From positions 310,001 to 374,000 of the forward strand of contig NZ_JAAIKB010000005.1 of the NCBI RefSeq assembly GCF_011040385.1: a DNA stretch of 64,000 nucleotides, read 5' to 3'. The notes beneath the pieces are model-generated. The model did no database searches and had not been told where the DNA came from. It was given only the letters and a program-made list of their open reading frames with translations. Position numbers and translations under genes: made by a program. This document shows positions 1 to 9,821 of the stretch, piece after piece. The DNA comes from Falsiroseomonas algicola (GTDB taxonomy: Bacteria; Pseudomonadota; Alphaproteobacteria; Acetobacterales; Acetobacteraceae). Position 1 is the stretch's first letter; the number at the start of each line of letters is the position of its first letter.

Positions 1-1358
1 ACTCGCCCGCACCATCGATACCCGGCGTCCCATCCCCCGGCACCGCGACCCCCGGCACCGCAACCCCGGGCAGTGCCGGGCCGTCACGCCCTGCGTCCGA
101 GGGCACGTCGGCGCCGGCTGATCCGGGCCAGGCCAACCCCGGCGCAGCGCCCGTCGCCGTTGCGGCCGATGCCGCCGCGCCTGGGGAGGCAGCGCCTTCC
201 GTCACCACCTCCGCTGCCGCGGTCGATCGACCGGCCCCAGGGCAGGCAGCCACGTCGCCATCCGTTGAAGAACCCGCACAGGCGCCGGGGTTGGGCGCCA
301 CGCAGGGCCCCGCGCCGCCCGCCGGGCCTGGGCCGCAAGCTCAGGCCCCGGCGCTGGCCATGGGCGATCCCGCGCGGCCATCCCCTGCCGTGCCAGCCAA
401 CGCGCCGCCGACGGGCGGGCCCGCGGCAGAGACCGCTGCCGCCGTCGTGTCGGTCGCCACCACCGGCGTCCCCACGGGCGCCCCCACGGGCGCCGCGACG
501 CTCGCGGCCGCCACCGCTGCCCAGGCTGGCGCGACCGCCAACCCGAGGGCGGCCCCGGCCGCGGCACCGGCCCCCACCGCTCCGACCCCGCCCGGCGCCA
601 TCGCGGCGGAGGCATCCGCCACCGATCCCGCCCCCCTGCCAGCCGCGCCCGGCTTCGATCTTCCGCCGGAGGCTGACGCCATCCCGGCACCAGGCATCCC
701 CGCCGCGGCACCGGCCACCGATGCGGCGACCGCGATCCAGCCGGAAGCGCCGGCGGCCGATCTCCGCCTCGCCGAGGCCGCGCATCGCCCCGCCGACCAC
801 CGCGCCGCGGAACCCCGCGCCGAGGCCGCGACGCCGCCCGCCCAGCCCTCCGCCCCCACCGATCCCGCCCCGCGCACGCCGCCCCTGCTGGCGCGAGCCC
901 CCGCCACCCCCGCCGCCTGGCCCGCGCGCCAGGTGGCGCCCTTCGCCGTCGCCCTGGCGCTTGGCGGCGATTCCTCCCTGACGCTGACGCTGGACCCGGT
1001 CGAACTCGGCCGGGTGGAGGTCTCGATCGACCGCAGCCGGGGCGAGGCGCTGGTCCGCGTCACGGCGGAGCGTGCCGATACCCTCGCCCTGCTGCAGCGC
1101 GATGCGCGGGAGCTGGAACGCGCGCTCTCCGATGCCGGGCTCGGGGAGCGCGGCACCAGCCTCTCCTTCGGCCTCAGCGATGGCGGCGCGGCGCGGGACC
1201 AGCGGCAGGCGCAGGAGCAATCGCAGGCCGAGGCCCAGGCCCAGGCCCAGCGCAGCCAGCCCGACCGGGCCGCGGAGCTCGGCGGCCCGCTGACCCGGCT
1301 GGGCGCCATCCCTCGCCAGGGGGCCGCGCATCGCGGCCTCCTTGACCTTGCCGTCTGA
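1..1358 (+). CDS. fliK: Flagellar hook-length control protein FliK, 5' end outside window
   Basis: The reading frame (codons from base 3) is open to the left edge, so the start lies outside the window. The first ~300 visible residues are Ala/Pro/Thr-rich low complexity, as is usual for the FliK linker. The last ~130 residues form the conserved C-terminal domain: a segment reading LTLDPVELGRVEVSI, then VRVTAERADTLALLQRD and a helix ending RALSDAGLGERG. This domain of the family contacts FlhB and switches export from hook to filament subunits. A Gln/Ala-rich tail follows. flgD starts 12 bases downstream, which supports a flagellar operon. The name is firm from domain plus context; the N-terminal length is unknown. 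Confidence 0.9.
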   Translation, partial: SPAPSIPGVPSPGTATPGTATPGSAGPSRPASEGTSAPADPGQANPGAAPVAVAADAAAPGEAAPSVTTSAAAVDRPAPGQAATSPSVEEPAQAPGLGATQGPAPPAGPGPQAQAPALAMGDPARPSPAVPANAPPTGGPAAETAAAVVSVATTGVPTGAPTGAATLAAATAAQAGATANPRAAPAAAPAPTAPTPPGAIAAEASATDPAPLPAAPGFDLPPEADAIPAPGIPAAAPATDAATAIQPEAPAADLRLAEAAHRPADHRAAEPRAEAATPPAQPSAPTDPAPRTPPLLARAPATPAAWPARQVAPFAVALALGGDSSLTLTLDPVELGRVEVSIDRSRGEALVRVTAERADTLALLQRDARELERALSDAGLGERGTSLSFGLSDGGAARDQRQAQEQSQAEAQAQAQRSQPDRAAELGGPLTRLGAIPRQGAAHRGLLDLAV

Positions 1359-1370
1359 AGGAGGACCGCG

Positions 1371-2039
1371 ATGAGCGGCAGCATCACCGCCACCACCAGC
1401 CGGACCACCTCCGGCACCGCCGCGACCGCGAACAGCAACCGCCTGTCGTCGGACCTCAACACCTTCCTGCGCCTGCTGACGACGCAGCTGCAGAACCAGG
1501 ACCCGACCCAGCCGATGGATGCCAACCAGCTGACCCAGCAGCTGGTGCAGTTCTCCACCGTCGAGCAGCAGATGAACACCAACAGCACGCTGCAATCGCT
1601 GCTGTCGCTGCAGCAGGCCGGGCAGCTCGGCCAGGCGGCGTCGCTGGTCGGGAACCGCGTGACGGTGGCCTCCGACCGGCTGCCGCTGCAGAACGGCGGC
1701 GCCACGGTGAACCTGCCCGCCGCCGGCGCCGCCCGCTCCGCCCGGATCGAGATCCGCGACACCACGGGCAACCTGGTGCGCAGCCAGACCGTGGCCCTCG
1801 GCACCGCCGCCGGCAGCTGGCAGTGGGACGGCAAGGATACGCGCGGCCGGCAGCGCGACGATGGCAGCTATCGCCTGACGGTGACGGGCCTGGCCAGCGA
1901 TGGCGGTCGCGTCGATATCGACCACACCGTCACCGCCACCGTCACCGGCGCGACCCGCGTCGATGGCGCGGTCACGCTGAAGATGGGCGCCGTGAATGTC
2001 GGCTACGACGCCATCCGCGACATCGTCGCGACCAGGTAG
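1371..2039 (+). CDS. flgD: Flagellar hook assembly (capping) protein FlgD
   Basis: A 222-residue protein, usual length for FlgD, which caps the growing hook and guides FlgE assembly outside the cell. The N-terminal part has the family signature: FLRLLTTQLQNQDPTQPMD at about residues 30-48, then a Gln-rich helix (QLVQFSTVEQQMN). The C-terminal half has the FlgD tudor/Fn3-like hybrid region with the segment WDGKDTRGRQRDDGSYRL near residue 148. GGAGG lies a few bases before the ATG, and the gene follows fliK by 12 bases, so the two are probably cotranscribed. Confidence 0.95.
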   Translation: MSGSITATTSRTTSGTAATANSNRLSSDLNTFLRLLTTQLQNQDPTQPMDANQLTQQLVQFSTVEQQMNTNSTLQSLLSLQQAGQLGQAASLVGNRVTVASDRLPLQNGGATVNLPAAGAARSARIEIRDTTGNLVRSQTVALGTAAGSWQWDGKDTRGRQRDDGSYRLTVTGLASDGGRVDIDHTVTATVTGATRVDGAVTLKMGAVNVGYDAIRDIVATR

Positions 2040-2041
2040 GA

Positions 2042-3661
2042 TCAGCCCTGCAGCCGCCGGATCGCCGCCACCATGGCGGCGGTCGCGGCATCGCTGGCCG
2101 GCGCATCCCCCGCCAGCGCCGGCAGGATGCCGCCCGCCAGCTGCTTGCCCAGCTCCACGCCCCACTGGTCGAAGGGGTTGATCCCCCAGAAGGCGCCGAG
2201 GCAGGCCACCTTGTGCTCATAGAGCGCCACCAGCGCGCCGAGGCTCTCCGGCGTCAGCGCCGGCAGAAGGATGGACACGCTCGGCCGGTCGCCCGGGAAG
2301 GTGCGGTGCGGGGCGAGGCGATCGATCTCGTGCGGCGGCAGCCCGGCACGCTGCATCTCCGCCCGCGCCTCCGCCTCCGTCCGCCCACGGGCCAGCGCCT
2401 CCGCCTGCGCCAGCGCATTGGCCAGCAGGATGCGGTGGCTTGCGGCGTGACCGTGGTCCGGCCGCGCCACCAGCACGAAATCCACCGGCACCGGCGTGGT
2501 GCCCTGGTGGATCAGCTGCAGGAAGGAATGCTGCGCGTTCGTCCCCGGCTCCCCGAACACCACGGGGCCCGTCGCGTGGGCCACCGGCGCGCCCTGCACG
2601 GTCACCCGCTTGCCGAGGCTTTCCATCTCCAGCTGCTGAAGATGGGCGGCGAAGCGCGCCAGGCGTTCGTCATAGGGCAGCACGGCGCGGGCGGGGTAGC
2701 CCAGCGCATTGACGTGCCAGACCTCGGTCGCCGCCAGCAGCAGCGGCAGGTTGGCGTCCTCCGGCGCCGCCAGGAAATGCTCGTCCATGGCGCGGGCGCC
2801 GGCGAGCAGGCCCTGGAACGCCCCCATGCCGCAGGCCAGCGCGATGGAGAGCCCGACCGCCGACCACAGGCTGAACCGTCCGCCCACCCAGTCCCGGAAG
2901 CCGAAGACTCGGTCGGGCGCGATGCCGAAGGCGGCCGTCGCGGGCAGGTTGGTGGACAGCGCCGCCAGGTGCCCGCGGGCGCCCTCCTCCCCCAGTGAAG
3001 CGGCCAGCCAGGCCTTCACCAGCCCGGCATTGGCCATGGTCTCCTGCGTCGTGAAGGTCTTGGAGGCCACCAGCACCAAGGTCCGCGCGGGATCGAGCGT
3101 GGGGCGCAGCGCCTCCCACGCATGGGCATCGACATTGGCGAGGTAATGGGCCCGCATCGGCATGCCGGTCTGCCAGAGGGCCCGCGTCACCATGGCGGGG
3201 CCGAGGTCGGAGCCGCCGATGCCGATATTCACCACATCGGTGAAGCGGTCCCCGCGCGCGCCAAGGATCTCCCCCTCATGCACCGCCCGCACGAAGCCGG
3301 CCATGGCGGCCAGGGTGCCGTGCACGGCGGCGGAGGCGTCCTCCGACCCCGCCCGGAAGGCGCCCTCCGGCCCCCGCAGCGCCATGTGCAGCGCCGCGCG
3401 CGCTTCGGTGCCGTTCACCGCCTGGCCCGCCGCCATGGAGTCGCGGAAGGCCGCCACGCCGCGCGCCCGCGCCAGGGCCAGCAGCGCATCGAGCACCGCC
3501 GGCGTCAGCGCGGTGCGGGACAGGTCGAGCGTCAGCCCGGCGGCCTGGTGGGTGAAGGTGGCGGCCCGCCCGGGATCGGCATCCAGCCTGGACCGGATGG
3601 CGGCGGCACCCGGCTGGCGGCCGAGCGCCAGCAGCGCCCCCCAAGCCTCTCCGTCCGTCAT
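2042..3661 (-). CDS. pgi: Glucose-6-phosphate isomerase
   Basis: A 539-residue enzyme interconverting glucose 6-phosphate and fructose 6-phosphate in the cytoplasm. Both family signatures are present: GFRDWVGGRFSLWSAVGLS in the middle and GINPFDQWGVELGKQLA near the C-terminus. The frame extends 26 codons further upstream, but the ATG at 3661 is preferred because GGAGG lies just before it and the protein then begins where homologues do. It is convergent with flgD (2 bases between stops) and divergent from the sensor kinase at 3763; the 101-base gap must hold both promoters. Confidence 0.95.
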   Translation of the reverse strand: MTDGEAWGALLALGRQPGAAAIRSRLDADPGRAATFTHQAAGLTLDLSRTALTPAVLDALLALARARGVAAFRDSMAAGQAVNGTEARAALHMALRGPEGAFRAGSEDASAAVHGTLAAMAGFVRAVHEGEILGARGDRFTDVVNIGIGGSDLGPAMVTRALWQTGMPMRAHYLANVDAHAWEALRPTLDPARTLVLVASKTFTTQETMANAGLVKAWLAASLGEEGARGHLAALSTNLPATAAFGIAPDRVFGFRDWVGGRFSLWSAVGLSIALACGMGAFQGLLAGARAMDEHFLAAPEDANLPLLLAATEVWHVNALGYPARAVLPYDERLARFAAHLQQLEMESLGKRVTVQGAPVAHATGPVVFGEPGTNAQHSFLQLIHQGTTPVPVDFVLVARPDHGHAASHRILLANALAQAEALARGRTEAEARAEMQRAGLPPHEIDRLAPHRTFPGDRPSVSILLPALTPESLGALVALYEHKVACLGAFWGINPFDQWGVELGKQLAGGILPALAGDAPASDAATAAMVAAIRRLQG

Positions 3662-3762
3662 GCCTGCCCCTCCAATGTTCCGGCTTCGCCCTAACGAACG
3701 TGTGCCGGCTCCGTTTCTCGGTCTAGATAACGCCGGCACGAGGCACTGCGAAGGGAAGCGGC

Positions 3763-6753
3763 GTGGCGGAGACGGCGGGGCGTTTGGCGGGGCGGGGGCG
3801 CCCGGTGGCGCGGGGCGGGCGATGGCTTGCCCTGAGCCTGGCCGCTTTCGCGCTGATCGCGACCTGGCTGTTCGGCGCGACCGTGCTGGTGGATCGGCAG
3901 GCCACGCTGGAACAGGGCTGGACGGATGCAGAGAACACCGCGGCGCTGCTCGCCCAGCACACCGACCGCGTGCTGCGCATCGCCGCCATCACGGCGGAAC
4001 GGGTGGAAGCGCTGATCGATCGCCATGGGCTGGAGGAACTGGGGGAGCGGCGCCAGCCGCTGCTCGCCGCCCTGGTCGCCGGCACGCCGGAAGTCTCCAA
4101 GCTTTGGATCATGGATGCCGAGGGCCATGTCGCCGCCAGCAGCGAGGGCACGCTGCTGCTGGGCCAGGACTACGGCAGGCGGCCCTATTTCGCGCCCCTG
4201 CTGGATGGCGGCCGGGACCACATCTCCGGCATGATCTACACCCGGCCCGAGACCGGCTGGTACTTCACCTGGAGCCGCGCGCGGCGGGATGAGCGGGGCG
4301 CGCTCGCCGCCGTCGTCGTCGTCGCCATCAGCAGCGCCGATATGAGCCAGGTGGCGGGTGGCCTGGCCCTCGGCCCCGGCGCCATGCTGCGCCTGTCCCG
4401 GCAGGACGGCACGCGCGTGATGCAATGGCCCCTGCCGCCGGTCGGTGCCGTGCTGCCCTCCCCGGACCCGCTGCCGGGCCCGATCGGGCGGCGGGAGGAG
4501 CGGGGGCCGGATGGCAATGAACGCCTGCTGGCCTGGAGCAGCACGCCCGGCCAGTCCCTCGTGGCGGTCGCCGCCGTGTCGCGCGACCATGTCCTCGCCC
4601 CCTTCTACGGGCGGCTGCTGCGCAACGGGCTGCTCTTCGGCGCCGCCATCGCCATCGCCGGCCTGCTGGCCCGTGCCGCGCTGCGCGCCGCGCGGCGGGA
4701 GGCGGCCGCGCTGTCCTCCGCCGAGGAGCGTGGCAGCGCGCTGGCCTTCGCGCTGGCGGAGCGGGAGGACCTGCTGGCCTCCGTGCAGGAAGGCGAGGCC
4801 AGGCTGCGGCTGGCGGAACAGGCCGGCGGCATCGGGCTCTGGGACTGGGACCTGCGCGATGGTCGCCTGACGCTGATCGGCGACGTCTTCCTGGCCTGGG
4901 GGCTGCGCATCCGCCGCCGCGTCTCCACCCGCGCCGCGCTCCGCGCCGTGCATCCGGAGGATCGGCCGGCGCTGGCCGAGGCGCTGGCCGCCGCGGTGCG
5001 TGGCGATGCGCCGCTCGACATCGAGTTCCGCCTGGCGCCCCGGAGGGGCCCCGCGGGTGGGGAGGCCGCCGATCCCCGCTGGATCGGCGTGCGGGCGGAG
5101 GTGCGGCGCGCGATCGACGGGGAGGCGCGGCGCCTGCTCGGCATCGCGCTCGACGTCACGGCGCGGCGGCGGCAGGCGCTGGCGCTGACGGAAGCCAACG
5201 CCATGCTGGAACGCCGCGTCGCCGAACGCACCCGCGCGCTGGCCGACGCCAACGCCCGGCTGAGGGAGGGGGAGGCCCGCTTCCGCGGCATCTTCGACGC
5301 CACCTTCCAGTTCATCGGCCTGCTGTCGCCGGATGGCACGGTGCTGGAGACGAACGATGCCCTGCTGCGCCTGGTCGGCGCGGAGGCCGCCAGCATGACC
5401 GGCCGCAAATCCTGGGAAGCCCCCTGGTGGCCGGAGGAGGAGAAGGAGGCCGTTCGCGCCGCCATCCGCCAGGCCGCGGAAGGCGGCTTCGTGCGGCGGG
5501 AAGCGCGGATGCGCGCCGCGGATGGCACCCTCATCACGGTCGACTTCTCCATCAAGCCGGTGCGGGACGAGGACGGCATCGTCTCCCTCCTCGTGCCGGA
5601 GGCGCGCGACGTCACCGACCTCAAGGTCGCGCAGGCGCAGCTGCTGGAAGCCCAGAAGATGGAGACGCTGGGCCGCCTGACCGGCGGCGTGGCGCATGAC
5701 TTCAACAACCTGCTGATGGCGGTCATGGGCAACCTGGCCCTGGCCCGCAAGCGCCTGGGGGAGGCGCCGCCGCCTGCCGTCATCCGCCACCTCGATGCCG
5801 CGACGCTGGGGGCGGAGCGCGGCGCGCAGTTGACGCAGCGGCTGCTGGCCTTCGCCCGGCGGCAGGACCTCAAGCCCTCCGCCGTCGATCTCGCCGCGCT
5901 GCTGGAAGGGCTGCGCGACCTGATCGCGCGTTCCGCCGGGCCGCGGGTGACGGTGGCGACACGTGTCGCGCCCGGGCTGCCCGCCGCGCGGGTCGATCCG
6001 CACGCGCTGGAACTCGCCCTCATCAACCTCGTCGTCAATGCGCGGGACGCGATGCCGGAAGGCGGGCGGATCGAGCTGACGGTCGCCCTGGCCAGCTCCC
6101 CCGCCGGGCTGCCGCCGGGCCGCTACCTCTCCGTCGCCGTCGCCGATACCGGGCATGGCATGGATGCGACCACCCTTGCCCGCGCCGTGGAGCCCTTCTT
6201 CTCCACCAAGGGGCCCGGGCAGGGGACGGGGCTCGGCCTGTCCATGGTGCATGGCCTGGCGCACCAGTCCGGCGGCGCGCTCCGCATCGACAGCACGCCG
6301 GGGGAGGGCACGACCTGCACGCTCTGGCTGCCCGTCTCCGCGACCGAGGCGCTGCCGGCGACGGTGGCGGCGGAACAGCCCGCGCCGCTCGGCACCGGGC
6401 GCGTGCTGCTGGTGGATGACGAACCGCTGGTGCTGGACAGCACCGCCGCGCTGATCGAGGAGCTGGGCTACGAGGTCGCCACCGCGACCTGCGCGGAGGA
6501 TGCGCTGGCGATGCTGGATGCGGCGCAGGAGCCCTTCCGCGCCGTGGTCACGGATTTCGCCATGCCGGGCATGACGGGCGCCGAACTCGCGGGCCGCATC
6601 GGCGCGCTGCATCCGGGCCTGCCCGTCATCCTCGCCAGCGGCCATGCGGGACCCTGGCCGGACGGGCCCGGCCCGCTCCGCCTGGCGAAACCCTTCAGCC
6701 TGGCGGAACTGGCCATGGCGCTGGACAGCGCCCTGGCGCGGGCGGCGGCCTGA
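3763..6753 (+). CDS. Membrane hybrid sensor histidine kinase (Cache-PAS-PAS-HisKA-HATPase-REC)
   Basis: A 996-residue hybrid kinase. A membrane helix at about residues 21-43 is followed by a periplasmic Cache-like sensor (about 45-285) and a second helix (about 289-307). Two PAS regions follow, near 348-470 and 504-625, joined by a coiled segment. The H box reads GGVAHDFNN with phospho-acceptor His645. The ATPase N box is NLVVNARDAMPEGG, with glycine boxes ADTGHGMD and GQGTGLGL. A C-terminal receiver (about 878-990) carries the phospho-acceptor Asp931 in VVTDFAMPG. The start is GTG with AAGGGAAG upstream. No cognate regulator is adjacent and the ligand is unknown. It is transcribed away from pgi. 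Confidence 0.9.
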   Translation: MAETAGRLAGRGRPVARGGRWLALSLAAFALIATWLFGATVLVDRQATLEQGWTDAENTAALLAQHTDRVLRIAAITAERVEALIDRHGLEELGERRQPLLAALVAGTPEVSKLWIMDAEGHVAASSEGTLLLGQDYGRRPYFAPLLDGGRDHISGMIYTRPETGWYFTWSRARRDERGALAAVVVVAISSADMSQVAGGLALGPGAMLRLSRQDGTRVMQWPLPPVGAVLPSPDPLPGPIGRREERGPDGNERLLAWSSTPGQSLVAVAAVSRDHVLAPFYGRLLRNGLLFGAAIAIAGLLARAALRAARREAAALSSAEERGSALAFALAEREDLLASVQEGEARLRLAEQAGGIGLWDWDLRDGRLTLIGDVFLAWGLRIRRRVSTRAALRAVHPEDRPALAEALAAAVRGDAPLDIEFRLAPRRGPAGGEAADPRWIGVRAEVRRAIDGEARRLLGIALDVTARRRQALALTEANAMLERRVAERTRALADANARLREGEARFRGIFDATFQFIGLLSPDGTVLETNDALLRLVGAEAASMTGRKSWEAPWWPEEEKEAVRAAIRQAAEGGFVRREARMRAADGTLITVDFSIKPVRDEDGIVSLLVPEARDVTDLKVAQAQLLEAQKMETLGRLTGGVAHDFNNLLMAVMGNLALARKRLGEAPPPAVIRHLDAATLGAERGAQLTQRLLAFARRQDLKPSAVDLAALLEGLRDLIARSAGPRVTVATRVAPGLPAARVDPHALELALINLVVNARDAMPEGGRIELTVALASSPAGLPPGRYLSVAVADTGHGMDATTLARAVEPFFSTKGPGQGTGLGLSMVHGLAHQSGGALRIDSTPGEGTTCTLWLPVSATEALPATVAAEQPAPLGTGRVLLVDDEPLVLDSTAALIEELGYEVATATCAEDALAMLDAAQEPFRAVVTDFAMPGMTGAELAGRIGALHPGLPVILASGHAGPWPDGPGPLRLAKPFSLAELAMALDSALARAAA

Positions 6754-6761
6754 ATGCCTCG

Positions 6762-6791
6762 TTGACCATCGGTCAGGCTGTCGCGTATTCA
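6762..6791 (+). promoter_or_regulatory. Candidate promoter with overlapping palindrome upstream of the SDR-hmgA run
   Basis: TTGACC at 6762-6767 and TATTCA at 6786-6791 are spaced by 18 bases, acceptable for a housekeeping promoter. The palindrome TGACC-ATC-GGTCA (6763-6775) overlaps the -35 element, where a repressor could act. Its form resembles TetR-type operators, but no TetR gene is nearby; the GntR regulator at 8961 is another candidate. Predicted from sequence only. Confidence 0.4.
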
Positions 6792-6821
6792 TCCTATCCA
6801 TAGAAGGATTGGAGGAAGCGC

Positions 6822-7595
6822 ATGAGCGGGGCACTGCGTCAGGGTGGGCAGGGCGAATACCGGCTGGATGGGCGCATCGCGGTCGTCACGGGCGGCAGCA
6901 GCGGCATCGGCGCCGCCACCGTCCGCCGCCTGGCCGCCGCCGGCGCTTCCGTCGTGGTGGGCTACAATGGCGGCGCGGATCGCGCGGCGGCGCTGGTCGC
7001 CGAACTGCCGGGCCGGCACCTCGCGCTCCGCATCCCGATGGAGGACAGCGCCGCCATCCGCGACGCGGCGGCGAAGGTCGAGGCGGAGTATGGCCGCTGC
7101 GACGTGCTGGTGAATTCCGCCGGCGTGACGCGCGCGGTGCCGCATGCGGATCTGGAGGGGCTGGACGATGCCAGCTTCGACCGCATCCTGATCACCAATG
7201 TGCGCGGCCCCTTCTCCACCATCCGCGCCTTCGCGCCGCTCATGAAGCGGGGCGGCGATGCGGTGGTGGTGAACGTCTCCTCGCTCTCCGCCTCCACCGG
7301 CCTTGGCTCCTCCATCGCCTACTGCGCGTCGAAGGCGGCGCTCGACACGATGGGCATGTCGCTGGCCCGGGTGCTGGGGCCGGAGGTCCGGATCATCAGC
7401 GTCTCCCCTGCCGCCGTCGCGACCGATTTCGTGCCGGGCCGCGGGCGGGAAGGGGTGGAGCGCCAGGCCGCGACCACGCCGCTCAAGACGGTGGCGGAGG
7501 CCGATGACGTCGCACTCGCCATCATGGCGGCGGCCACCCATCTGCGGCTGACCACCGGCACCGCCATCCTCGTCGATGGCGGCAGGCATCTTTGA
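6822..7595 (+). CDS. SDR-family NAD(P)-dependent oxidoreductase
   Basis: A 257-residue classical short-chain dehydrogenase/reductase. The dinucleotide-binding motif TGGSSGIG is at about residues 24-31 and the active-site YxxxK appears as YCASK, with a conserved Ser about 13 residues earlier. The C-terminus ends in the LVDGG segment typical of FabG-like members. Substrate cannot be read from sequence; 3-oxoacyl reductase or hydroxy-acid dehydrogenase are possible. GGAGGAAGCGC precedes the ATG. hmgA begins 19 bases after the stop, suggesting a shared transcript and a role in aromatic or organic-acid breakdown. Confidence 0.88.
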   Translation: MSGALRQGGQGEYRLDGRIAVVTGGSSGIGAATVRRLAAAGASVVVGYNGGADRAAALVAELPGRHLALRIPMEDSAAIRDAAAKVEAEYGRCDVLVNSAGVTRAVPHADLEGLDDASFDRILITNVRGPFSTIRAFAPLMKRGGDAVVVNVSSLSASTGLGSSIAYCASKAALDTMGMSLARVLGPEVRIISVSPAAVATDFVPGRGREGVERQAATTPLKTVAEADDVALAIMAAATHLRLTTGTAILVDGGRHL

Positions 7596-7614
7596 CACGA
7601 ACGGAGGATCGACC

Positions 7615-8964
7615 ATGCCCGACACCGTGCTGATGCCGCCCTCCGAGGCGGTGCTCTCCCCCACCGATGGCTCGCTGGCCTACATGACCGGCTTCGCCAA
7701 TTCCTTCGCGACGGAGGCCGTGCCCGGTGCGCTGCCGGTTGGCCGCAATTCGCCGCAGAAGGCGCCGCGCGGCCTTTATGCCGAACAGCTCAGCGGCACC
7801 GCCTTTACCGCGCCGCGCCATGCCAACAAGCGCACCTGGTTCTACCGCATCCGCCCCAGCGTCCGGCACGGCAACGGCTTCCGCCGCGTCGATGCCGGCC
7901 TGATCCGCACCGCGCCCTGCCGGGATGAGAGCGACCTGCCGATCGGCCAGCTGCGCTGGCACCCGATCGAGATGCCGACGGAGCCCACGGATTTCATCCA
8001 GGGCCTGCGCACCATCACCACCTGCGGCGACGCGCAGATGCAGGCGGGCATCGCCAGCCACGTCTATCTCGCCAACCGCTCCATGGATAACCGCTACTTC
8101 TACAATGCGGATGGGGAGATGCTGCTGGTGCCGCAGACCGGCGCCATCGAGGTCTTCACGGAGTGCGGGAAGCTACACGCCGCGCCCGGCGAGATCGTGC
8201 TGATCCCGAAGGGCATGAAGTTCAAGGTGGACCTGCCGGACGGCCCCGTGCGCGGCTATGTCTGCGAGAATTACGGCGCCTATTTCACCCTGCCCGAACG
8301 CGGCCCGATCGGCGCCAATTGCCTGGCCAATCCGCGCGACTTCCTGACGCCCGTCGCGGCCTATGAGGATCGGGAGGAACCCTGCGAGCTGCTGGTGAAG
8401 TCGCAGGGCAAGCTCTACACGACGGAGCTCGCGCAATCGCCGCTCGACGTCGTCGCCTGGCACGGCAATTTCGCGCCCTGCAAGTATGATCTCCGCCGCT
8501 TCTCGCCCGTGGGATCGGTGCTCTTCGACCATCCCGATCCCTCGATCTACACGGTGCTGACGTCGCCTTCCGAAACGCCCGGCACGGCGAACGTCGATTT
8601 CGTCATCTTCCCGGAGCGCTGGGTGGTGATGGAGGACAGCTTCCGGCCGCCCTGGTACCACATGAACGTCATGAGCGAGTTCATGGGCCTGATCTACGGC
8701 CAGTACGACGCGAAGCCCGAAGGCTTCAAGCCCGGCGGCATGAGCCTGCACAATGCCCTCATCGCCCATGGCCCGGATACCGAGGCCTTCGAAAAGGCCT
8801 CGAACCGCGAGCTGAAGCCGGAGCGCCTTTCCGGTACCATGGCCTTCATGTTCGAGACGCGTTACCCCATGAACGCCACCGGCTACGCCTCCTCGCTGGA
8901 GTTGATGGATACGGGCTACCCCGATTGCTGGGACGGCCTGGCGCGCGAATTCCGCCCGCGATGA
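7615..8964 (+). CDS. hmgA: Homogentisate 1,2-dioxygenase
   Basis: A 449-residue Fe(II) dioxygenase that opens the ring of homogentisate to maleylacetoacetate in tyrosine and phenylalanine catabolism. The segment [15 protein letters not shown] carries the catalytic-base His283. His349 and Glu355 ([12 protein letters not shown]) and His379 (MSLHN) match the iron ligands of the family. The frame is open 13 codons further upstream, inside the SDR gene, but ATG 7615 with GGAGG eight bases before it gives the usual length. The downstream steps (maleylacetoacetate isomerase, fumarylacetoacetase) are not in the window. The stop overlaps the next gene's start as ATGA. Confidence 0.97.
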   Translation: MPDTVLMPPSEAVLSPTDGSLAYMTGFANSFATEAVPGALPVGRNSPQKAPRGLYAEQLSGTAFTAPRHANKRTWFYRIRPSVRHGNGFRRVDAGLIRTAPCRDESDLPIGQLRWHPIEMPTEPTDFIQGLRTITTCGDAQMQAGIASHVYLANRSMDNRYFYNADGEMLLVPQTGAIEVFTECGKLHAAPGEIVLIPKGMKFKVDLPDGPVRGYVCENYGAYFTLPERGPIGANCLANPRDFLTPVAAYEDREEPCELLVKSQGKLYTTELAQSPLDVVAWHGNFAPCKYDLRRFSPVGSVLFDHPDPSIYTVLTSPSETPGTANVDFVIFPERWVVMEDSFRPPWYHMNVMSEFMGLIYGQYDAKPEGFKPGGMSLHNALIAHGPDTEAFEKASNRELKPERLSGTMAFMFETRYPMNATGYASSLELMDTGYPDCWDGLAREFRPR

Positions 8965-9734
8965 GCCTGGAGACAGGGGACGGGACCTTGTGGCCCGCCC
9001 CCGCCAGCTTCGACCGCGACCTGCCGCTGCGCTACCAGCTGCAGCAGCACCTCCTCGCCACCATCCGCGCCAGGCCACGCCCGAACCAGGCGCTGCGCCT
9101 GCCGACGGAGGCCGAACTCGCGCGCCACTACGGCGTCGGCGTGGTGACGGTGCGGGAAGCGCTGCGGCCGCTGGAGGCCGATGGCGTCATCACCCGCCAC
9201 CGCCGCCGCGGCACCTTCGTGGCGGCGGACGCCCCCACCGCGCCGCCGCTCGAACTCCGCGGCTCCCTCGCCTCCCACTTCGCGCAGCATGACGCGGAGG
9301 AATTCGAGTTGCTGGAACAGGCGGAGGTCCCGGTGCCGCCGCGCCTCGCCGCGCATTTTCCGGGTGCCTCGGTGCTCTCGATGTTCCGCCGCCTGCGCCG
9401 CAACGCCGGCGAGGTCGTGAGCCACGCCGTGAACTGGCTGCCCGTCGAGCACGGTCGCCGCGTGCCGCTCGACCGGCTCGCACGCTGGCCGATGACGCGC
9501 GTGCTGCGCGACGCACTCGGCCTGCCCGTTGCGCGCATCGAGAACAGCGTGGAAGCGCGCCTCGGCAGTCCCGACGTCACGCGCCTGCTCGGCGTGCCGC
9601 CGCTCAGCCCGATCCTCTTCTTCACCGGCATCAGCCAGGATGCGCAACGCCGCGTGCTGGACCTGGTGGAGATCGACTACCGCGCGGACCGGTTCCGCTT
9701 CGGGGTGAGCTTCGACGTGGCACAGAACGAATAG
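8961..9734 (+). CDS. GntR-family (HutC/UTRA-type) transcriptional regulator
   Basis: A 257-residue regulator. The winged-helix DNA-binding domain at about residues 15-90 contains [21 protein letters not shown] and the wing [18 protein letters not shown]-like effector domain follows to the C-terminus. The ATG overlaps the hmgA stop (ATGA), which decides the start and implies translational coupling. Context suggests it controls the SDR-hmgA genes, possibly through the palindrome near 6763, but that link is inference. Confidence 0.9.
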   Translation: MSLETGDGTLWPAPASFDRDLPLRYQLQQHLLATIRARPRPNQALRLPTEAELARHYGVGVVTVREALRPLEADGVITRHRRRGTFVAADAPTAPPLELRGSLASHFAQHDAEEFELLEQAEVPVPPRLAAHFPGASVLSMFRRLRRNAGEVVSHAVNWLPVEHGRRVPLDRLARWPMTRVLRDALGLPVARIENSVEARLGSPDVTRLLGVPPLSPILFFTGISQDAQRRVLDLVEIDYRADRFRFGVSFDVAQNE

Positions 9735-9736
9735 GT

Positions 9737-9782
9737 GCGAGGCGCTGCCTCGCGCTCCGCCGGGGGGCGTGGCGCCCCCCGG
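9737..9782. repeat. Two adjacent palindromes in the gntR-bug gap
   Basis: A perfect 7-bp stem GCGAGGC-GCT-GCCTCGC (9737-9753) is followed by a 9-bp stem CCGGGGGGC-GTGGC-GCCCCCCGG (9760-9782). There is no T-run, so this looks more like a REP-type intergenic repeat than a terminator. The first hairpin has the same GGC-GCT-GCC heart as the one at 24760-24784. Confidence 0.6.
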
Positions 9783-9821
9783 ACCCCGCCTTCAATCAAC
9801 AAGAATGAGGAACGACAAGGA

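Noticed and set aside
84-2165. Minus-strand 693-residue frame over fliK-flgD
   Set aside because: GC-rich shadow with Gly/Arg-rich composition; fliK and flgD are well supported on the other strand.
3691-6834. 1,047-residue minus-strand frame over the hybrid kinase
   Set aside because: It has no domain; the plus-strand kinase is complete with all catalytic boxes.
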